Shown in pieces: positions 15,777 to 24,813 of a stretch of 52,750 bases of DNA. A model generated the notes under the pieces. That model did not search any database. It was not told the origin of the DNA and saw nothing but the letters and a program-made list of their open reading frames with translations. The stretch comes from DAIOEK01 sp964600595 (GTDB lineage: Bacteria; Chloroflexota; Anaerolineae; Anaerolineales; Anaerolineaceae), in contig CAZRKL010000002.1 in assembly GCA_964600595.1 (NCBI GenBank), forward strand, positions 1-52,750, in the 5' to 3' direction. Every line of letters begins with the position of its first letter. The stretch's first letter is position 1. A program made the position numbers and the translations under genes.

Positions 15777-15803
15777 TAAAGTGCAAACCGGGTGACCCGA
15801 TAA
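15777..15803 (+). promoter_or_regulatory. Sigma-28 (FliA) promoter of fliS
   Basis: TAAA (15777-15780), exactly 15 bases, then CCCGATAA (15796-15803): a full -35 and 7 of 8 bases of the -10 GCCGATAA. The fliS start is about 45 bases downstream. Confidence 0.78.
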
Positions 15804-15848
15804 CAGATTACATAGAACAATCAAACAGTGATAACCAGGAGTAAAGCC

Positions 15849-16208
15849 GTGTATCAAACTTCTTACCACCGCAACGAATACCGCACACAGGATGTGATGG
15901 GCGCCAGCCCGATTAGACTGGTCATTATGGCATACAACTTAGCCATCAATTCCTGCGAACAGAAGGATTTTGCACAAGCTACCAAAGCTATCACGGTTTT
16001 ACGCGACGCCTTGAATTTCGATTATCCAGAAGTATCGGTGGGCTTGTTCCGCCTGTATCAGTGGTGCCTGGATTGCATTCGTCAGGGAGATTACACCGGC
16101 GCGATCCATACACTTATAGAATTAAGAGATGCCTGGGTGCAGGGTGAGAAAAACTTGCAGCACCTGGCTGCTCCAGCGCTGCAGAGCCAGAGGATTTCCG
16201 CAGCCTGA
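15849..16208 (+). CDS. fliS: Flagellar secretion chaperone FliS
   Basis: 119 residues from GTG 15849, seven bases after AGGAG; the in-frame GTG at 15828 lies before that ribosome site. The head YQTSYHRNEYRTQDVMGASPIRLVIMAYN matches the FliS start (tyrosine-rich tail, then ASPxxLVxMxY), followed by helices that bind the flagellin C-terminus. The chain is short and all-helical with a final unstructured tail. FliS keeps flagellin unfolded in the cytoplasm and delivers it to FlhA. It has its own sigma-28-type promoter, separate from hag-fliD-flaG. No fliT follows. Confidence 0.85.
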   Translation: MYQTSYHRNEYRTQDVMGASPIRLVIMAYNLAINSCEQKDFAQATKAITVLRDALNFDYPEVSVGLFRLYQWCLDCIRQGDYTGAIHTLIELRDAWVQGEKNLQHLAAPALQSQRISAA

Positions 16209-16241
16209 GAGTTGAACTCACTCAGCGCAATTCGCTAACCC

Positions 16242-16259
16242 GGGGCAGATCACTGCCCC
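16242..16259 (+). terminator. Hairpin after fliS
   Basis: GGGGCAG-ATCA-CTGCCCC, a perfect 7-bp stem, 33 bases after the fliS stop. A looser AT-rich stretch follows rather than an immediate U tract. It is probably the 3' end of the fliS transcript. Confidence 0.55.
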
Positions 16260-16383
16260 ACTAAGGGTTTAATCCCGTTCATTTATACATTTTTTATATC
16301 TTCTTCATCAATGCTTTACTGTCTCTTCAGTTTGGTTCTGGTAGCATACAAGCATCCAGAGTTATTAACTGAAGGAGACGGTT

Positions 16384-16845
16384 ATGAGTTTTTGGAACAG
16401 CATTCGAATCAGCGGCAGCGGACTAACTGCTCAACGTTTGCGTCTGGACATGATCTCAAATAATATTGCCAACGCGCAGACCACCCGCACAGCTGCCGGC
16501 GGTCCATATAAACGACAGGACGTCGTTTTCGTTCCACAAACACCCAGCAACAATCTTCCTCCATTCCTGGCCAGCCGTTTTGCCAATTCTCCCATCGCCA
16601 GCCGTATGAACCAGACGGGCGGTGTCGAGGTCGCGCAGATCGTCACCGATCAAGAGGAAGGTTCCCGCGTATATGATCCGAACCATCCGGATGCTGATGA
16701 AGATGGTTTTGTGACCTATCCAAATGTCAACATTGTGGTGGAGATGACCAACATGCTGTCTGCCACCCGGTCATACGAAGCCAACCTCGCAGTAGTTGAT
16801 GCTGCCAAGCGGATGGCTTTACGCGCTCTGGATATTGGTAAGTAG
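16384..16845 (+). CDS. flgC: Flagellar basal-body rod protein FlgC
   Basis: 153 residues. The rod-protein start SIRISGSGLTAQRLRLDMISNNIANAQTTRT and the FlgC end EMTNMLSATRSYEANLAVVDAAKRMALRALDIGK are diagnostic. FlgC is a proximal rod subunit exported by the flagellar secretion system. AAGGAG lies upstream of the ATG. It is the first gene of the large plus-strand block and is directly followed by fliE, but flgB, its usual upstream neighbour, lies 6 kb downstream. Confidence 0.95.
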   Translation: MSFWNSIRISGSGLTAQRLRLDMISNNIANAQTTRTAAGGPYKRQDVVFVPQTPSNNLPPFLASRFANSPIASRMNQTGGVEVAQIVTDQEEGSRVYDPNHPDADEDGFVTYPNVNIVVEMTNMLSATRSYEANLAVVDAAKRMALRALDIGK

Positions 16846-16861
16846 AAGGAAGGGATGACAC

Positions 16862-17167
16862 ATGGCAATAAATCCAATTTCGCCACTCAATATCAACTCG
16901 ATCAACCCACTTAACACAACCGGTGCAACCAGGAATACATCCGCGCTGGATCAGGTTGGCAAGTCATTTGGGGCTGTTCTTGAATCTTTGAATGAATCTC
17001 AGCTCAAATCAGACTCACTCATCCAATCGCTGGCAACAGGCGGAAATGTTGATTTGCACACCGTAACGATTGCGGCGGAAGAAAATGATGTCAATTTCCG
17101 TGTTGCCATGGCAATCCGCGACAAACTGGTGGATGCCTACCGCGAAGTAATGCGGATGAGCGTATAA
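16862..17167 (+). CDS. fliE: Flagellar hook-basal body protein FliE
   Basis: 101 residues. The C-terminal half, SLATGGNVDLHTVTIAAEENDVNFRVAMAIRDKLVDAYREVMRMSV, is the conserved FliE block (helices that join the MS ring to the rod). The N-terminal third is Asn-, Ile- and Pro-rich and variable, as in the family. It is 16 bases downstream of flgC and 33 bases upstream of fliF. Confidence 0.93.
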   Translation: MAINPISPLNINSINPLNTTGATRNTSALDQVGKSFGAVLESLNESQLKSDSLIQSLATGGNVDLHTVTIAAEENDVNFRVAMAIRDKLVDAYREVMRMSV

Positions 17168-17200
17168 AACCATTTACAGATAAATTGAGAGATAAAGCAT

Positions 17201-18856
17201 ATGTCCGTACCCCTGCAGCAGCAAGTATCCACATTCTGGTCAAGACAATCCACTTCTCAGAAGATTACTTTAATTGCGTTAGTTCTAGCAGCCGTCGTTG
17301 TTATTCCGCTGCTTATCACCTGGGCAACGCAGCCAACCTATGCAGTTGCATTCAGCGGCATGGGCGAAGAGGATGCAGGCGAAGTAATTGAGAAGCTGAA
17401 CGAATCCAGCATCCCCTATAAACTTCAGGGCACTGGAACGATCATGGTTCCGCAAGATCAAGTGTATGAAGTCCGATTGCAGATGGCTCGTGAAGGATTA
17501 CCCCAGAACGGCACCGTTGGTTTCGAACTCTTCTCTGGTTCCACGCTGGGTATGACTGAATTTACCCAGAAGGTGAATTACCGCCGGGCGCTGGAAGGTG
17601 AGTTGGAACGCACCATCGGCAGCCTGGCTCCGGTAGAAGCAGTCCGTGTCCATATTGTTACTCCAGAAAAAACGCTTCTTTCCAATGATCAGGTACCAAC
17701 CACTGCTTCAATCATGCTCAAACTCGGCAGCAGCCGGGCTCTTGATCAAGCGCAGGTTCAATCAATCACCCATTTAGTCGCATCCAGTGTTGAAGGGTTG
17801 AAACCCGAAAATGTGGTTGTTGTCGATTCTTCCGGAAGGATGTTGGCCAGCGGTGTGGGCGGGAGTTCAGAAGCAGGTGCAGCAGGACAAACCGACACCC
17901 GCCGGGCAGCTGAATCCGCTGCCGCGCTGGCTGTTCAGCAAAAAGCAGAACAGTTGCTTCTGCAGGTATTAGGCCCCAATCGGGCTGTCGTGCAGGCAGA
18001 TGTGTCACTGGATTGGACCCAAAAAGAAACCACATCCCAGACTTATGAGCCAACCACGACCACAATCCGCAGCACCCAGAAAACCACGGAAGAGTATGAA
18101 ACCGCAGGCGGCGCAACTGGCGGCGTCCCGGGCGCCGAAACGAATTTACCCGAAGGTACAGATACCAACGCGACCAATGCCAGTTCATCCAATTACACAC
18201 GCTCTGACGAGGTTGTGAATTATGAAATTTCAACCGTCCAGGCGCATGAAATCATCTCCCCTGGCTCCATAAAACGGATCACCCTGTCAGTGCTGGTGGA
18301 TAGCGTAACTGATCAGGCACAACTCGCCACACTGCAGAGCGCAGTCGCTGCAGCCGTAGGAATTGATGAAACCCGTGGAGACAAACTGGTTGTAGAAAAC
18401 ACTACTTTCGACAAAACATACCTGACAACACAGACAGAAGATCTGGAAAAATCATCGCAAACGGAGCTTTATTGGCGGATCGGTGAAATCGCTGGCGCGG
18501 TCATCTTACTATTCGTCTTGCTCTTCTATGTCCAAAGGTTGCTCAAAAACCTCAAGCTCGCATCTGCCGACGCCTGGGTTCCTGTAATGAAACCTCTTTC
18601 TGAGACTGCTCTCTCTGGTTCGGGATCCATGAATGCGCCATTATTCCCATCCATGGATAACGCGGGTATGGCAGGCTTATCCTCAGCGCAGGATCATGCT
18701 GCTCCTCCCCGATTGGAATCTTTGATCAAACCGCATAAAGCCAACCCGGAAGACGAGCAGCTGCAGAAAGTTCTCACCCGCCTGACGGAAGAGAACCCTG
18801 CCAGCGTGGCTGAAATCATCCAAATGTGGCTCACGGAAGATGAGAGGCGCTCATGA
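17201..18856 (+). CDS. fliF: Flagellar MS-ring protein FliF
   Basis: 551 residues. Membrane segments lie at about 26-45 (ITLIALVLAAVVVIPLLITW) and near 425-445 (IAGAVILLFVLLFYVQ). The ring-building motifs include MAREGLPQNGTVGFELF, RRALEGELERTIGSL and VRVHIVTPEKTLL. The C-terminal tail (about 500-551, ending LTEDERRS) is the FliG-binding region. A Thr-, Ala- and Gly-rich insertion around 290-340 corresponds to the beta-collar region. FliF forms the membrane ring on which rod, C-ring and export gate assemble. Its stop overlaps the fliG start (ATGA type). Confidence 0.96.
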   Translation: MSVPLQQQVSTFWSRQSTSQKITLIALVLAAVVVIPLLITWATQPTYAVAFSGMGEEDAGEVIEKLNESSIPYKLQGTGTIMVPQDQVYEVRLQMAREGLPQNGTVGFELFSGSTLGMTEFTQKVNYRRALEGELERTIGSLAPVEAVRVHIVTPEKTLLSNDQVPTTASIMLKLGSSRALDQAQVQSITHLVASSVEGLKPENVVVVDSSGRMLASGVGGSSEAGAAGQTDTRRAAESAAALAVQQKAEQLLLQVLGPNRAVVQADVSLDWTQKETTSQTYEPTTTTIRSTQKTTEEYETAGGATGGVPGAETNLPEGTDTNATNASSSNYTRSDEVVNYEISTVQAHEIISPGSIKRITLSVLVDSVTDQAQLATLQSAVAAAVGIDETRGDKLVVENTTFDKTYLTTQTEDLEKSSQTELYWRIGEIAGAVILLFVLLFYVQRLLKNLKLASADAWVPVMKPLSETALSGSGSMNAPLFPSMDNAGMAGLSSAQDHAAPPRLESLIKPHKANPEDEQLQKVLTRLTEENPASVAEIIQMWLTEDERRS

Positions 18857-19875
18857 ACGACTCCTTCATTGCACCATCAGGTCTGGAAAAAACCACCGCG
18901 CTACTGCTTAGTTTAGGTGTGGATCTTTCTTCCAAGGTTCTGCAATATCTGGGAGAAGGAGAAATTGAAAGAGTGCTGCTTTCCCTTTCGCGCGGCAACA
19001 ATATCAGCCCCGAGACCCGCCGTGAAGTGATGATCGAAGCTTATGAATTATCACAGGAAGGCGTGGGATTGATGGGTGGCGGTGTGGAATACAGCCGGCA
19101 ATTACTTGCCCGTGCTGTGGGTCCACGCCGGGGTGCTGAAATTCTGGAACGTATCTCTGCCCGTGAACAGCTTTCTTCTTTTGAAATGCTGCGCAATGCA
19201 GATCCAGAACAGGTCGCCACGTTATTACAAGATGAACTTCCGCAAACGATAGCGCTTGTCCTTTCATACCTTGAAGCAAAAGTTGCCGCGGATATACTGT
19301 GCAGCTTCCCCAAGGATTTACAGATTGAAGTCGTTTTACGGCTCGCAAATATGGACCGGGTTTCTCCGCAGGTAGTTCAGGTGGTGGAGAGAAACTTGAA
19401 GAGTAAATTATCCGGTGTATTGAATGAAGCAGACTTCCGTGCGACAGGTGGAGTTTCCTTCCTGGTGAAGATGATGAACCAGGTTGACCGGGGAGTGCAA
19501 AAATCCATTCTTGAAGCGTTGGATACAACCAATCCCAAATTGGTTGAAGAAATCCACGCCAATATGTTCACCTTTGATGACCTGGCGAAACTGGATGATA
19601 AAACCATGCAGCGCGTACTTCGGGATGTTTCTAAATCTGATCTTGCCATGGCGCTGAAAGCCGCTTCAGAGAAACTGAAAGACTTGGTATTCCGCAACCT
19701 CTCAGAACGCGCTCGTGACAACCTGAAAGAAGAAATTGAAGTCCTTGGTCCGCAGCTTGCCAAAAATGTTTATGGTGCACAACGGCGAATCGTCGATGCA
19801 GTTCGCTCGCTGGAAGAAGCGGGTGAAATCGTTATAGCTGGCAGTGGAGGTGAAGAATATGAAGTCATCGCGTAG
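18853..19875 (+). CDS. fliG: Flagellar motor switch protein FliG
   Basis: 340 residues with the three FliG regions. The N-terminal FliF-binding part has EKTTALLLSLGVDLSSKVLQYL. The middle domain has the EHPQ-type site replaced by LQDELPQTIALVLSYL. The C-terminal torque domain has the conserved stretch MQRVLRDVSKSDLAMALK and charged residues in RNLSERARDNLKEEIE. It is the rotor subunit that contacts MotA and sets rotation direction. It overlaps fliF by 4 bases and fliH by 17 bases. Confidence 0.96.
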   Translation: MNDSFIAPSGLEKTTALLLSLGVDLSSKVLQYLGEGEIERVLLSLSRGNNISPETRREVMIEAYELSQEGVGLMGGGVEYSRQLLARAVGPRRGAEILERISAREQLSSFEMLRNADPEQVATLLQDELPQTIALVLSYLEAKVAADILCSFPKDLQIEVVLRLANMDRVSPQVVQVVERNLKSKLSGVLNEADFRATGGVSFLVKMMNQVDRGVQKSILEALDTTNPKLVEEIHANMFTFDDLAKLDDKTMQRVLRDVSKSDLAMALKAASEKLKDLVFRNLSERARDNLKEEIEVLGPQLAKNVYGAQRRIVDAVRSLEEAGEIVIAGSGGEEYEVIA

Positions 19876-20731
19876 TATCAACCCAAACGGAACAGTGCAG
19901 AGTTGGCTGCCTTCAGATCTGGTAAAGAATATCCTTGATGCAGCCGTAGGAAAAGATGCCAGTGATGGACAAGCATTATTCAGTTCCTCACGGGAAGGAT
20001 TAATCGCAGAGAAATCTTCCGGCAATTTACTGAAAGCCGATATCGAAGTAAAACCCGCTGCGTGGATGCCGGGAGATTTTGGCAGCATTCAAACAGAACG
20101 TACCTCTCCCAAGTGGCAACCGGCTGTTCGCTACCATACTCCGGCTAATGCTGCAGATGCCGCCACACAGATTATTCTGGATGCGCGCCGGCAGGCGGAT
20201 GAAATTGTAAAAACTGCTGAAGACAACGCCAGATCCATTCAAGAACAGGCGTATCAGGATGGCTGGAACGCATCCATGAGTGAGCTTCAGGCACATTTCA
20301 CTACTGCAAGATCGCTGGTACAGGAACTTTATGCGTGGCGTGAAGAACTCATGCAAAAAAGTGAGAGTATGATCCTGGAACTGGTGAAAAATATTGCCCA
20401 AAAATTATTCGGGGAGGGATTCACGTTAGATGCTTCCGCTCTCCAGCAAACCTTTACAAATGTCCTGGATAACGCCAGATCGCTGGGCAACTTGCGGGTC
20501 TATGTAAATCCCGATGATGCCACCCTTTTGGGACCCTACTGGCGCGAATTTCAGGAATCAATTTCCAACCACCAGATCGAAATCATTCCCAGCAATTCCA
20601 TCTCGCGTGGTGGATGCTATGTCAACGGGCAATGGGGATCTGCAGATGGTCGCATAGAGACCCAATTAAAAGCGATCATGGATGCCCTCACGCCTGAGGA
20701 AAATGAGAATACGGAGACAGGTGAAGCATGA
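19859..20731 (+). CDS. fliH: Flagellar export apparatus protein FliH
   Basis: 290 residues from ATG 19859, six bases after GGAGGTGA; an in-frame start at 19844 lies before this ribosome site. The first 100 residues are poorly conserved. A long helix (ADAATQIILDARRQADEIVKTAEDNARSIQEQAYQDGWNASM, about 95-140) is the FliH/V-ATPase-E-like coiled coil. The C-terminal globular part ends with SRGGCYVNGQWGSADGRIETQLKAI, typical of the family. FliH is the stator that regulates the ATPase FliI and docks it at the C-ring. The gene lies between fliG and fliI, with overlaps on both sides. Confidence 0.88.
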   Translation: MKSSRSINPNGTVQSWLPSDLVKNILDAAVGKDASDGQALFSSSREGLIAEKSSGNLLKADIEVKPAAWMPGDFGSIQTERTSPKWQPAVRYHTPANAADAATQIILDARRQADEIVKTAEDNARSIQEQAYQDGWNASMSELQAHFTTARSLVQELYAWREELMQKSESMILELVKNIAQKLFGEGFTLDASALQQTFTNVLDNARSLGNLRVYVNPDDATLLGPYWREFQESISNHQIEIIPSNSISRGGCYVNGQWGSADGRIETQLKAIMDALTPEENENTETGEA

Positions 20732-22050
20732 GCGACACCATCAAATTGCCTGACCTGAGCCGCTTTTCTCAGGCACTGACCCGCCTGAACCCAACCCGTA
20801 CTTCGGGTCGGGTAACTCAGGTTTTGGGTCTCACGATTCAGGCAATTGGATTGGATTGTCAGATCGGTGAGGTTTGCGAGATCAACACCTCTGATAGTGA
20901 ACCGATCATGGCAGAAGTTGTCGGCTTCCAGGAAGAACGGGTTTTGCTGATGCCGCTGGGCGATATGCAGGGAATTCAACCCGGATCAGCTGTTTACCCG
21001 GCGAGCAAGGCATTCCGCGCTCCGGTTGGTATGCCGCTGCTTGGCAGAGTATTGGATGGTCTGGGACAACCTATTGACAGCGGTCCATCGTTGGAGAGTG
21101 TTGAGAATGCTGCCACCAACAGCAGCCCGCCTCCTCCACTTTCCAGACCTCCCATCAGTGAGCCGTTAGTGACAGGGGTTCGGGTGATTGACGGCATGCT
21201 AACCTGCGGTAAAGGTCAACGTATGGGTATCTTCGCCGGATCCGGCGTGGGGAAAAGCACCCTGATGGGTACAATCGCCCGAAGCTCCCGTTCAGATGTT
21301 TCGGTGATTGCCCTGGTTGGAGAACGCGGTCGTGAAGTTCGAGAATTCCTCGAACGCGATCTTGGAGAAGATGGTTTAGCCCGCTCGGTTGTGGTTGTAT
21401 CCACATCAGATCAGCCGGCATTGGTTCGGTTAAAAGCTGCCTTTGTTGCCATGACGATAGCAGAACATTTTCGAGATAGCGGAATGGATGTGACTTTCTT
21501 GATGGACTCAGTCACCCGTTTTGCCATGGCGCAGCGCGAAGTAGGTCTGGCGATTGGTGAGCCACCCGCCAGTAAAGGTTATACCCCATCCGTTTTTGCA
21601 TTGCTTCCCCGCCTGCTGGAGAGAGCCGGGGCTAGCGCTAAAGGTACGATCACTGGATTTTTCACTGTTTTGGTGGAAGGCGATGATTTCAACGAACCAA
21701 TCTGCGACGCGACCCGCGGTATTTTAGATGGACACATAATTCTAAGCCGAACCCTGGCTTCCCGAAATCATTATCCTGCCATAGACGTGCTCAATAGCGT
21801 GAGCCGCGTTATGCCGGCAGTCACATCAAGAGAGCATGTCCAACTGGCAGCCAGAGCGCGTAAACATCTGGCAACCTACGAAAAAGCACGCGACCTGGTA
21901 AATATCGGGGCTTATGTAAGTGGGTCCGATACTGAGATTGACGAGTCACTGCGGGTACTACCCGCCCTAAACAGCTTTCTTCAGCAGGATACGAAAGATG
22001 TGACACCGTTTGAAAACACTTTATCGTTATTAGAACAGAGTCAGGCGTGA
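20728..22050 (+). CDS. fliI: Flagellar export ATPase FliI
   Basis: 440 residues. Walker A GSGVGKST (about 171-178), ALVGERGREVREFLE, the Walker B strand VTFLMDSVTRFAMAQREV, and the ATPase signature GEPPASKGYTPSVFALLPRLLERAG are all present. It is the hexameric ATPase of the flagellar type III export system. It overlaps fliH by 4 bases and is followed after 8 bases by fliJ. Confidence 0.97.
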   Translation: MSDTIKLPDLSRFSQALTRLNPTRTSGRVTQVLGLTIQAIGLDCQIGEVCEINTSDSEPIMAEVVGFQEERVLLMPLGDMQGIQPGSAVYPASKAFRAPVGMPLLGRVLDGLGQPIDSGPSLESVENAATNSSPPPPLSRPPISEPLVTGVRVIDGMLTCGKGQRMGIFAGSGVGKSTLMGTIARSSRSDVSVIALVGERGREVREFLERDLGEDGLARSVVVVSTSDQPALVRLKAAFVAMTIAEHFRDSGMDVTFLMDSVTRFAMAQREVGLAIGEPPASKGYTPSVFALLPRLLERAGASAKGTITGFFTVLVEGDDFNEPICDATRGILDGHIILSRTLASRNHYPAIDVLNSVSRVMPAVTSREHVQLAARARKHLATYEKARDLVNIGAYVSGSDTEIDESLRVLPALNSFLQQDTKDVTPFENTLSLLEQSQA

Positions 22051-22058
22051 GGTAAAAA

Positions 22059-22517
22059 ATGCCGCCAAAATTTACTTTACAAACCGTATTGGATGTCCGC
22101 CACAGCAAAGTGGAAGCAATTGAAATTGAGATGGGACAGCTCATGCAGGATCGGCATCAAAAAGAGGAATTGTTGATTTCATTACAATCAGCGCAGAGTC
22201 ATCTTTACGAAACCTTGCATCAACATATGACCGGTGAAATCGATCTGTTTACCATCAATCACCTTCGCGCAAACATCAAGCAGATCGAAGAAGGTTTCGA
22301 GATGGTGAATGCAGCCATTGAAGAGCTTTCAATCCAGATAGAACAAAAGAGACTTGCCCTGGTTGAAGCAAAAAAAGAAGAAGAATCACTGAAGATTTTA
22401 AAAGACAAAGAGTACGAACGATACCTTGAAGAAGAAAAAGAAAAAGAAAAACGTTTCATGGATGATGTGTATATTTCTCAAGGCTTCAGGGCAAAGAAAA
22501 ATGAGGTATGGCTATGA
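22059..22517 (+). CDS. fliJ: Flagellar export protein FliJ
   Basis: 152 residues, almost wholly charged coiled coil, as for FliJ (MPPKFTLQTVLDVRHSKVEAIEIEMG start, then long Glu/Lys/Gln helices ending RFMDDVYISQGF). FliJ is the central stalk of the export ATPase and helps to couple it to FlhA. Sequence alone is weak for this family, but the position after fliI and the two-helix coiled-coil design support the call. Its stop overlaps the next start as ATGA. Confidence 0.85.
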   Translation: MPPKFTLQTVLDVRHSKVEAIEIEMGQLMQDRHQKEELLISLQSAQSHLYETLHQHMTGEIDLFTINHLRANIKQIEEGFEMVNAAIEELSIQIEQKRLALVEAKKEEESLKILKDKEYERYLEEEKEKEKRFMDDVYISQGFRAKKNEVWL

Positions 22518-23062
22518 TTGGCGATGTATTTAACTCACGTATCCAATCCATCATGTATGAATTAATTCTTAAACTGTTAGAGCGTTCACAAGCAGAAAAC
22601 GGTCAAACTGGAGATTTATCAGGTTTGAGGGAATTCTCCAATGGCTATGGTAGTAGTGCCTCACTTCAGGGGGCAAAATTTACGGATCTTATCGCAAAAG
22701 CAGCAGAAAAATACGAGGTCAATCCACGACTGGTACAGGCAGTGATAAAAGCAGAATCAAATTTCAACCCGAAAGCTGAGTCATCTGCTGGAGCTCAAGG
22801 CTTGATGCAATTAATGCCCGCAACAGCAAAATGGCTGGGTGTGCGCAATTCCATGGATCCTGCCCAGAATATTGAAGGTGGAGTGAAGTTCCTCTCCTCT
22901 CTATTGGAAAGGTACGACGGCGATACGCAAAAAGCCCTGGCAGCCTACAATGCGGGTCCAGGAACCGTGGATAAGTATGGAGGTATTCCACCCTACCGTG
23001 AGACACAAGTATACGTTGAACGGGTAATGGATTACTACACGAATCAGGATTGGAGCGCGTAA
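22514..23062 (+). CDS. Flagella-associated lytic transglycosylase (SLT domain)
   Basis: 182 residues from ATG 22514, which overlaps the fliJ stop as ATGA and has GAGG seven bases upstream; the ATG at 22508 is too close to that site. A 50-residue head is followed by a goose-lysozyme-like SLT domain: VQAVIKAESNFNP with catalytic Glu81, then GAQGLMQLMPAT, and AYNAGPGTVDKYGGIPPY. It would cut peptidoglycan to let the rod pass, the role FlgJ has in proteobacteria. No signal peptide is visible, so export through the flagellar system is likely (inference). Confidence 0.9.
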   Translation: MIGDVFNSRIQSIMYELILKLLERSQAENGQTGDLSGLREFSNGYGSSASLQGAKFTDLIAKAAEKYEVNPRLVQAVIKAESNFNPKAESSAGAQGLMQLMPATAKWLGVRNSMDPAQNIEGGVKFLSSLLERYDGDTQKALAAYNAGPGTVDKYGGIPPYRETQVYVERVMDYYTNQDWSA

Positions 23063-23063
23063 G

Positions 23064-23462
23064 ATGAGCGGCTTGTTTGGCGACAATGCAATTCAGGCAG
23101 CGAAAATGGCGTTGGATGGATTATCCCTCCGCCAGCAGATCATCTCGCGAAATATTTCCAATATCGACACACCGGGTTATCGCGCCCAGGAAGTCGATTT
23201 TGAAGGAGCCCTGCAGAGAGCACTTCGCTCGAATGGGCAAGTACAGATGGCGGTTACAAACAGCGGCCATTTGGCGGCACCGGCTAATCGGCCATTCTAT
23301 CATGTAAAAGCACAACCAGGAGGCACAGCGCGAGCAGACGAAAACAATGTTGATATCGATCGAGAATTATTATCCATGTCAGAAACTGGTATCCAATACC
23401 AGGCAGTCAGCCAGGAGATCAGTAAAAAACTTCTTCTCCTGAAAACCATCGCATCGAGGTAA
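23064..23462 (+). CDS. flgB: Flagellar basal-body rod protein FlgB
   Basis: 132 residues. LRQQIISRNISNIDTPGYRAQEVDFEGAL is the FlgB signature, and the C-terminal helix ENNVDIDRELLSMSETGIQYQAVSQEISKKLLLLKTIA completes it. FlgB is a proximal rod subunit. It starts two bases after the transglycosylase stop and ends two bases before fliK, so it is translationally linked with both. Usually flgB precedes flgC; here they are about 6 kb apart. Confidence 0.95.
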   Translation: MSGLFGDNAIQAAKMALDGLSLRQQIISRNISNIDTPGYRAQEVDFEGALQRALRSNGQVQMAVTNSGHLAAPANRPFYHVKAQPGGTARADENNVDIDRELLSMSETGIQYQAVSQEISKKLLLLKTIASR

Positions 23463-23464
23463 AG

Positions 23465-24802
23465 ATGAGCGAACTAATTCAGTGTCCAATCATCTCCTCG
23501 CCGCCCTCGCCTCCGCCAGCATCCCGTCCGGCTAATACTGCCGTTCGAGATGGCAACAATTTTGAAGATGTCTTGAAGGCTCAAATGGAATCTGACAAAT
23601 CCTCAGAAACATCCAATGAGACGAATACCACATCTACAAATTCAAGTGTGAAGGCGGTGAGAACTGATTCACAATCCAAAGCAAATCAAGGAGAAAACAT
23701 ATCGAATCTTAACAATGAAAAAGATGAAACAGAACAGGTATTAAAAGTCACCCCTGCCGCCATTGAGGTCAATGCTGATATCGCATATATCGCCCAACCC
23801 GTTCAGATAATCGCTGAGCAACCTCAAGCCGTTCAGGTTAATATTGTTGAAACAGGTATGCAAAATCCTGATGTAGCGGTTATTGAGGGAGATGCTGTAG
23901 CAGCAACAGCTACTTTGCCAACACAAATTTCTTCTCCGGTAAGTAGCCCGGCGAAAGAAACATCCTCACCCGAGATTCTGAATGCCCAGAATGTTGCGCT
24001 GCAACAAGTATCAAAAACAATCGAAGATTCCAGCGCAGTGGATGTTCAAGAGAGCAGCCCCAATGGAAGCTTTATCCAGAAGGATGACGGAAAAGTTAGT
24101 AGTACCTCCGCTCGGAACGAACAGGCTGTTGAGGCGTCAGTAAAAGCGCCTGGTCAAGCTGCATCTGAGACAAATACTGATAAACCGACCCCTGGTCAAA
24201 ACAAAGTAGCAGTAAAAGCTGAACCAGGGCAGATAGCGGAGACTACGGTAAAGAGTGTCGAGGTTTCTGCGGATAAACCTCCGCAGGTACAGGCTCCTCC
24301 CGGAGAATCACCTGGGAGAATGGTTGGCGGGGTTGCGACCACACAAGTGGAAAACCCGGTTAACCAAGCCATCGAGCCGGACCGCCTGGCGGAAGCTCAG
24401 ACAACAAACATCATCGGACAAATTGCCCGACAGATGGAAAAACTGACGCAGACAGGCAGGCAAACCCTCCGCATTCAATTGTATCCCCACGAATTAGGGC
24501 ATATCGATCTTAAGATCACCACCACATCACAGGGTGTCGGTGTAACGATGCTGGCTGATAATCCGGTGACAGGTAAACTGCTGGAAGGCCAGATGGCTCA
24601 ATTACGCCAAAACCTTACCGATGCAGGGATCCAGATCGCGAATATGCAAATCGGAACTCAATCGAACCAGCAATCCAATCAGGGTACGTTTCAAAACCCC
24701 AACCAAACTCCGGCACGATATACAGCACCAACTGTATCTTCTGAGGTTACAGGGGGAGAACCTGCTCGTCTGATTGAATCGTTGATCGATTACAAAATAT
24801 AA
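23465..24802 (+). CDS. fliK: Flagellar hook-length control protein FliK
   Basis: 445 residues. About 300 residues of low-complexity, Ser-, Thr-, Gln- and Val-rich sequence act as the ruler part. A C-terminal hook-length domain (about 325-410) follows, with TLRIQLYPHELGHIDLKI and GVGVTMLADNPVTGKLLEGQMAQLRQNLTDAGI, the Flg_hook domain pattern. The end is Gln- and Asn-rich. FliK is secreted and switches FlhB from hook to filament substrates. It lies between flgB and flgD. Confidence 0.9.
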   Translation: MSELIQCPIISSPPSPPPASRPANTAVRDGNNFEDVLKAQMESDKSSETSNETNTTSTNSSVKAVRTDSQSKANQGENISNLNNEKDETEQVLKVTPAAIEVNADIAYIAQPVQIIAEQPQAVQVNIVETGMQNPDVAVIEGDAVAATATLPTQISSPVSSPAKETSSPEILNAQNVALQQVSKTIEDSSAVDVQESSPNGSFIQKDDGKVSSTSARNEQAVEASVKAPGQAASETNTDKPTPGQNKVAVKAEPGQIAETTVKSVEVSADKPPQVQAPPGESPGRMVGGVATTQVENPVNQAIEPDRLAEAQTTNIIGQIARQMEKLTQTGRQTLRIQLYPHELGHIDLKITTTSQGVGVTMLADNPVTGKLLEGQMAQLRQNLTDAGIQIANMQIGTQSNQQSNQGTFQNPNQTPARYTAPTVSSEVTGGEPARLIESLIDYKI

Positions 24803-24813
24803 GGAAACAAAAT

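Noticed and set aside
16340..16360. GG-N10-GC resembling a sigma-54 promoter before flgC.
   Set aside because: Only the two dinucleotides and a few bases match; -12 is AAGCA, and no sigma-54 activator gene was noticed in the window. The flgC promoter remains unlocated.
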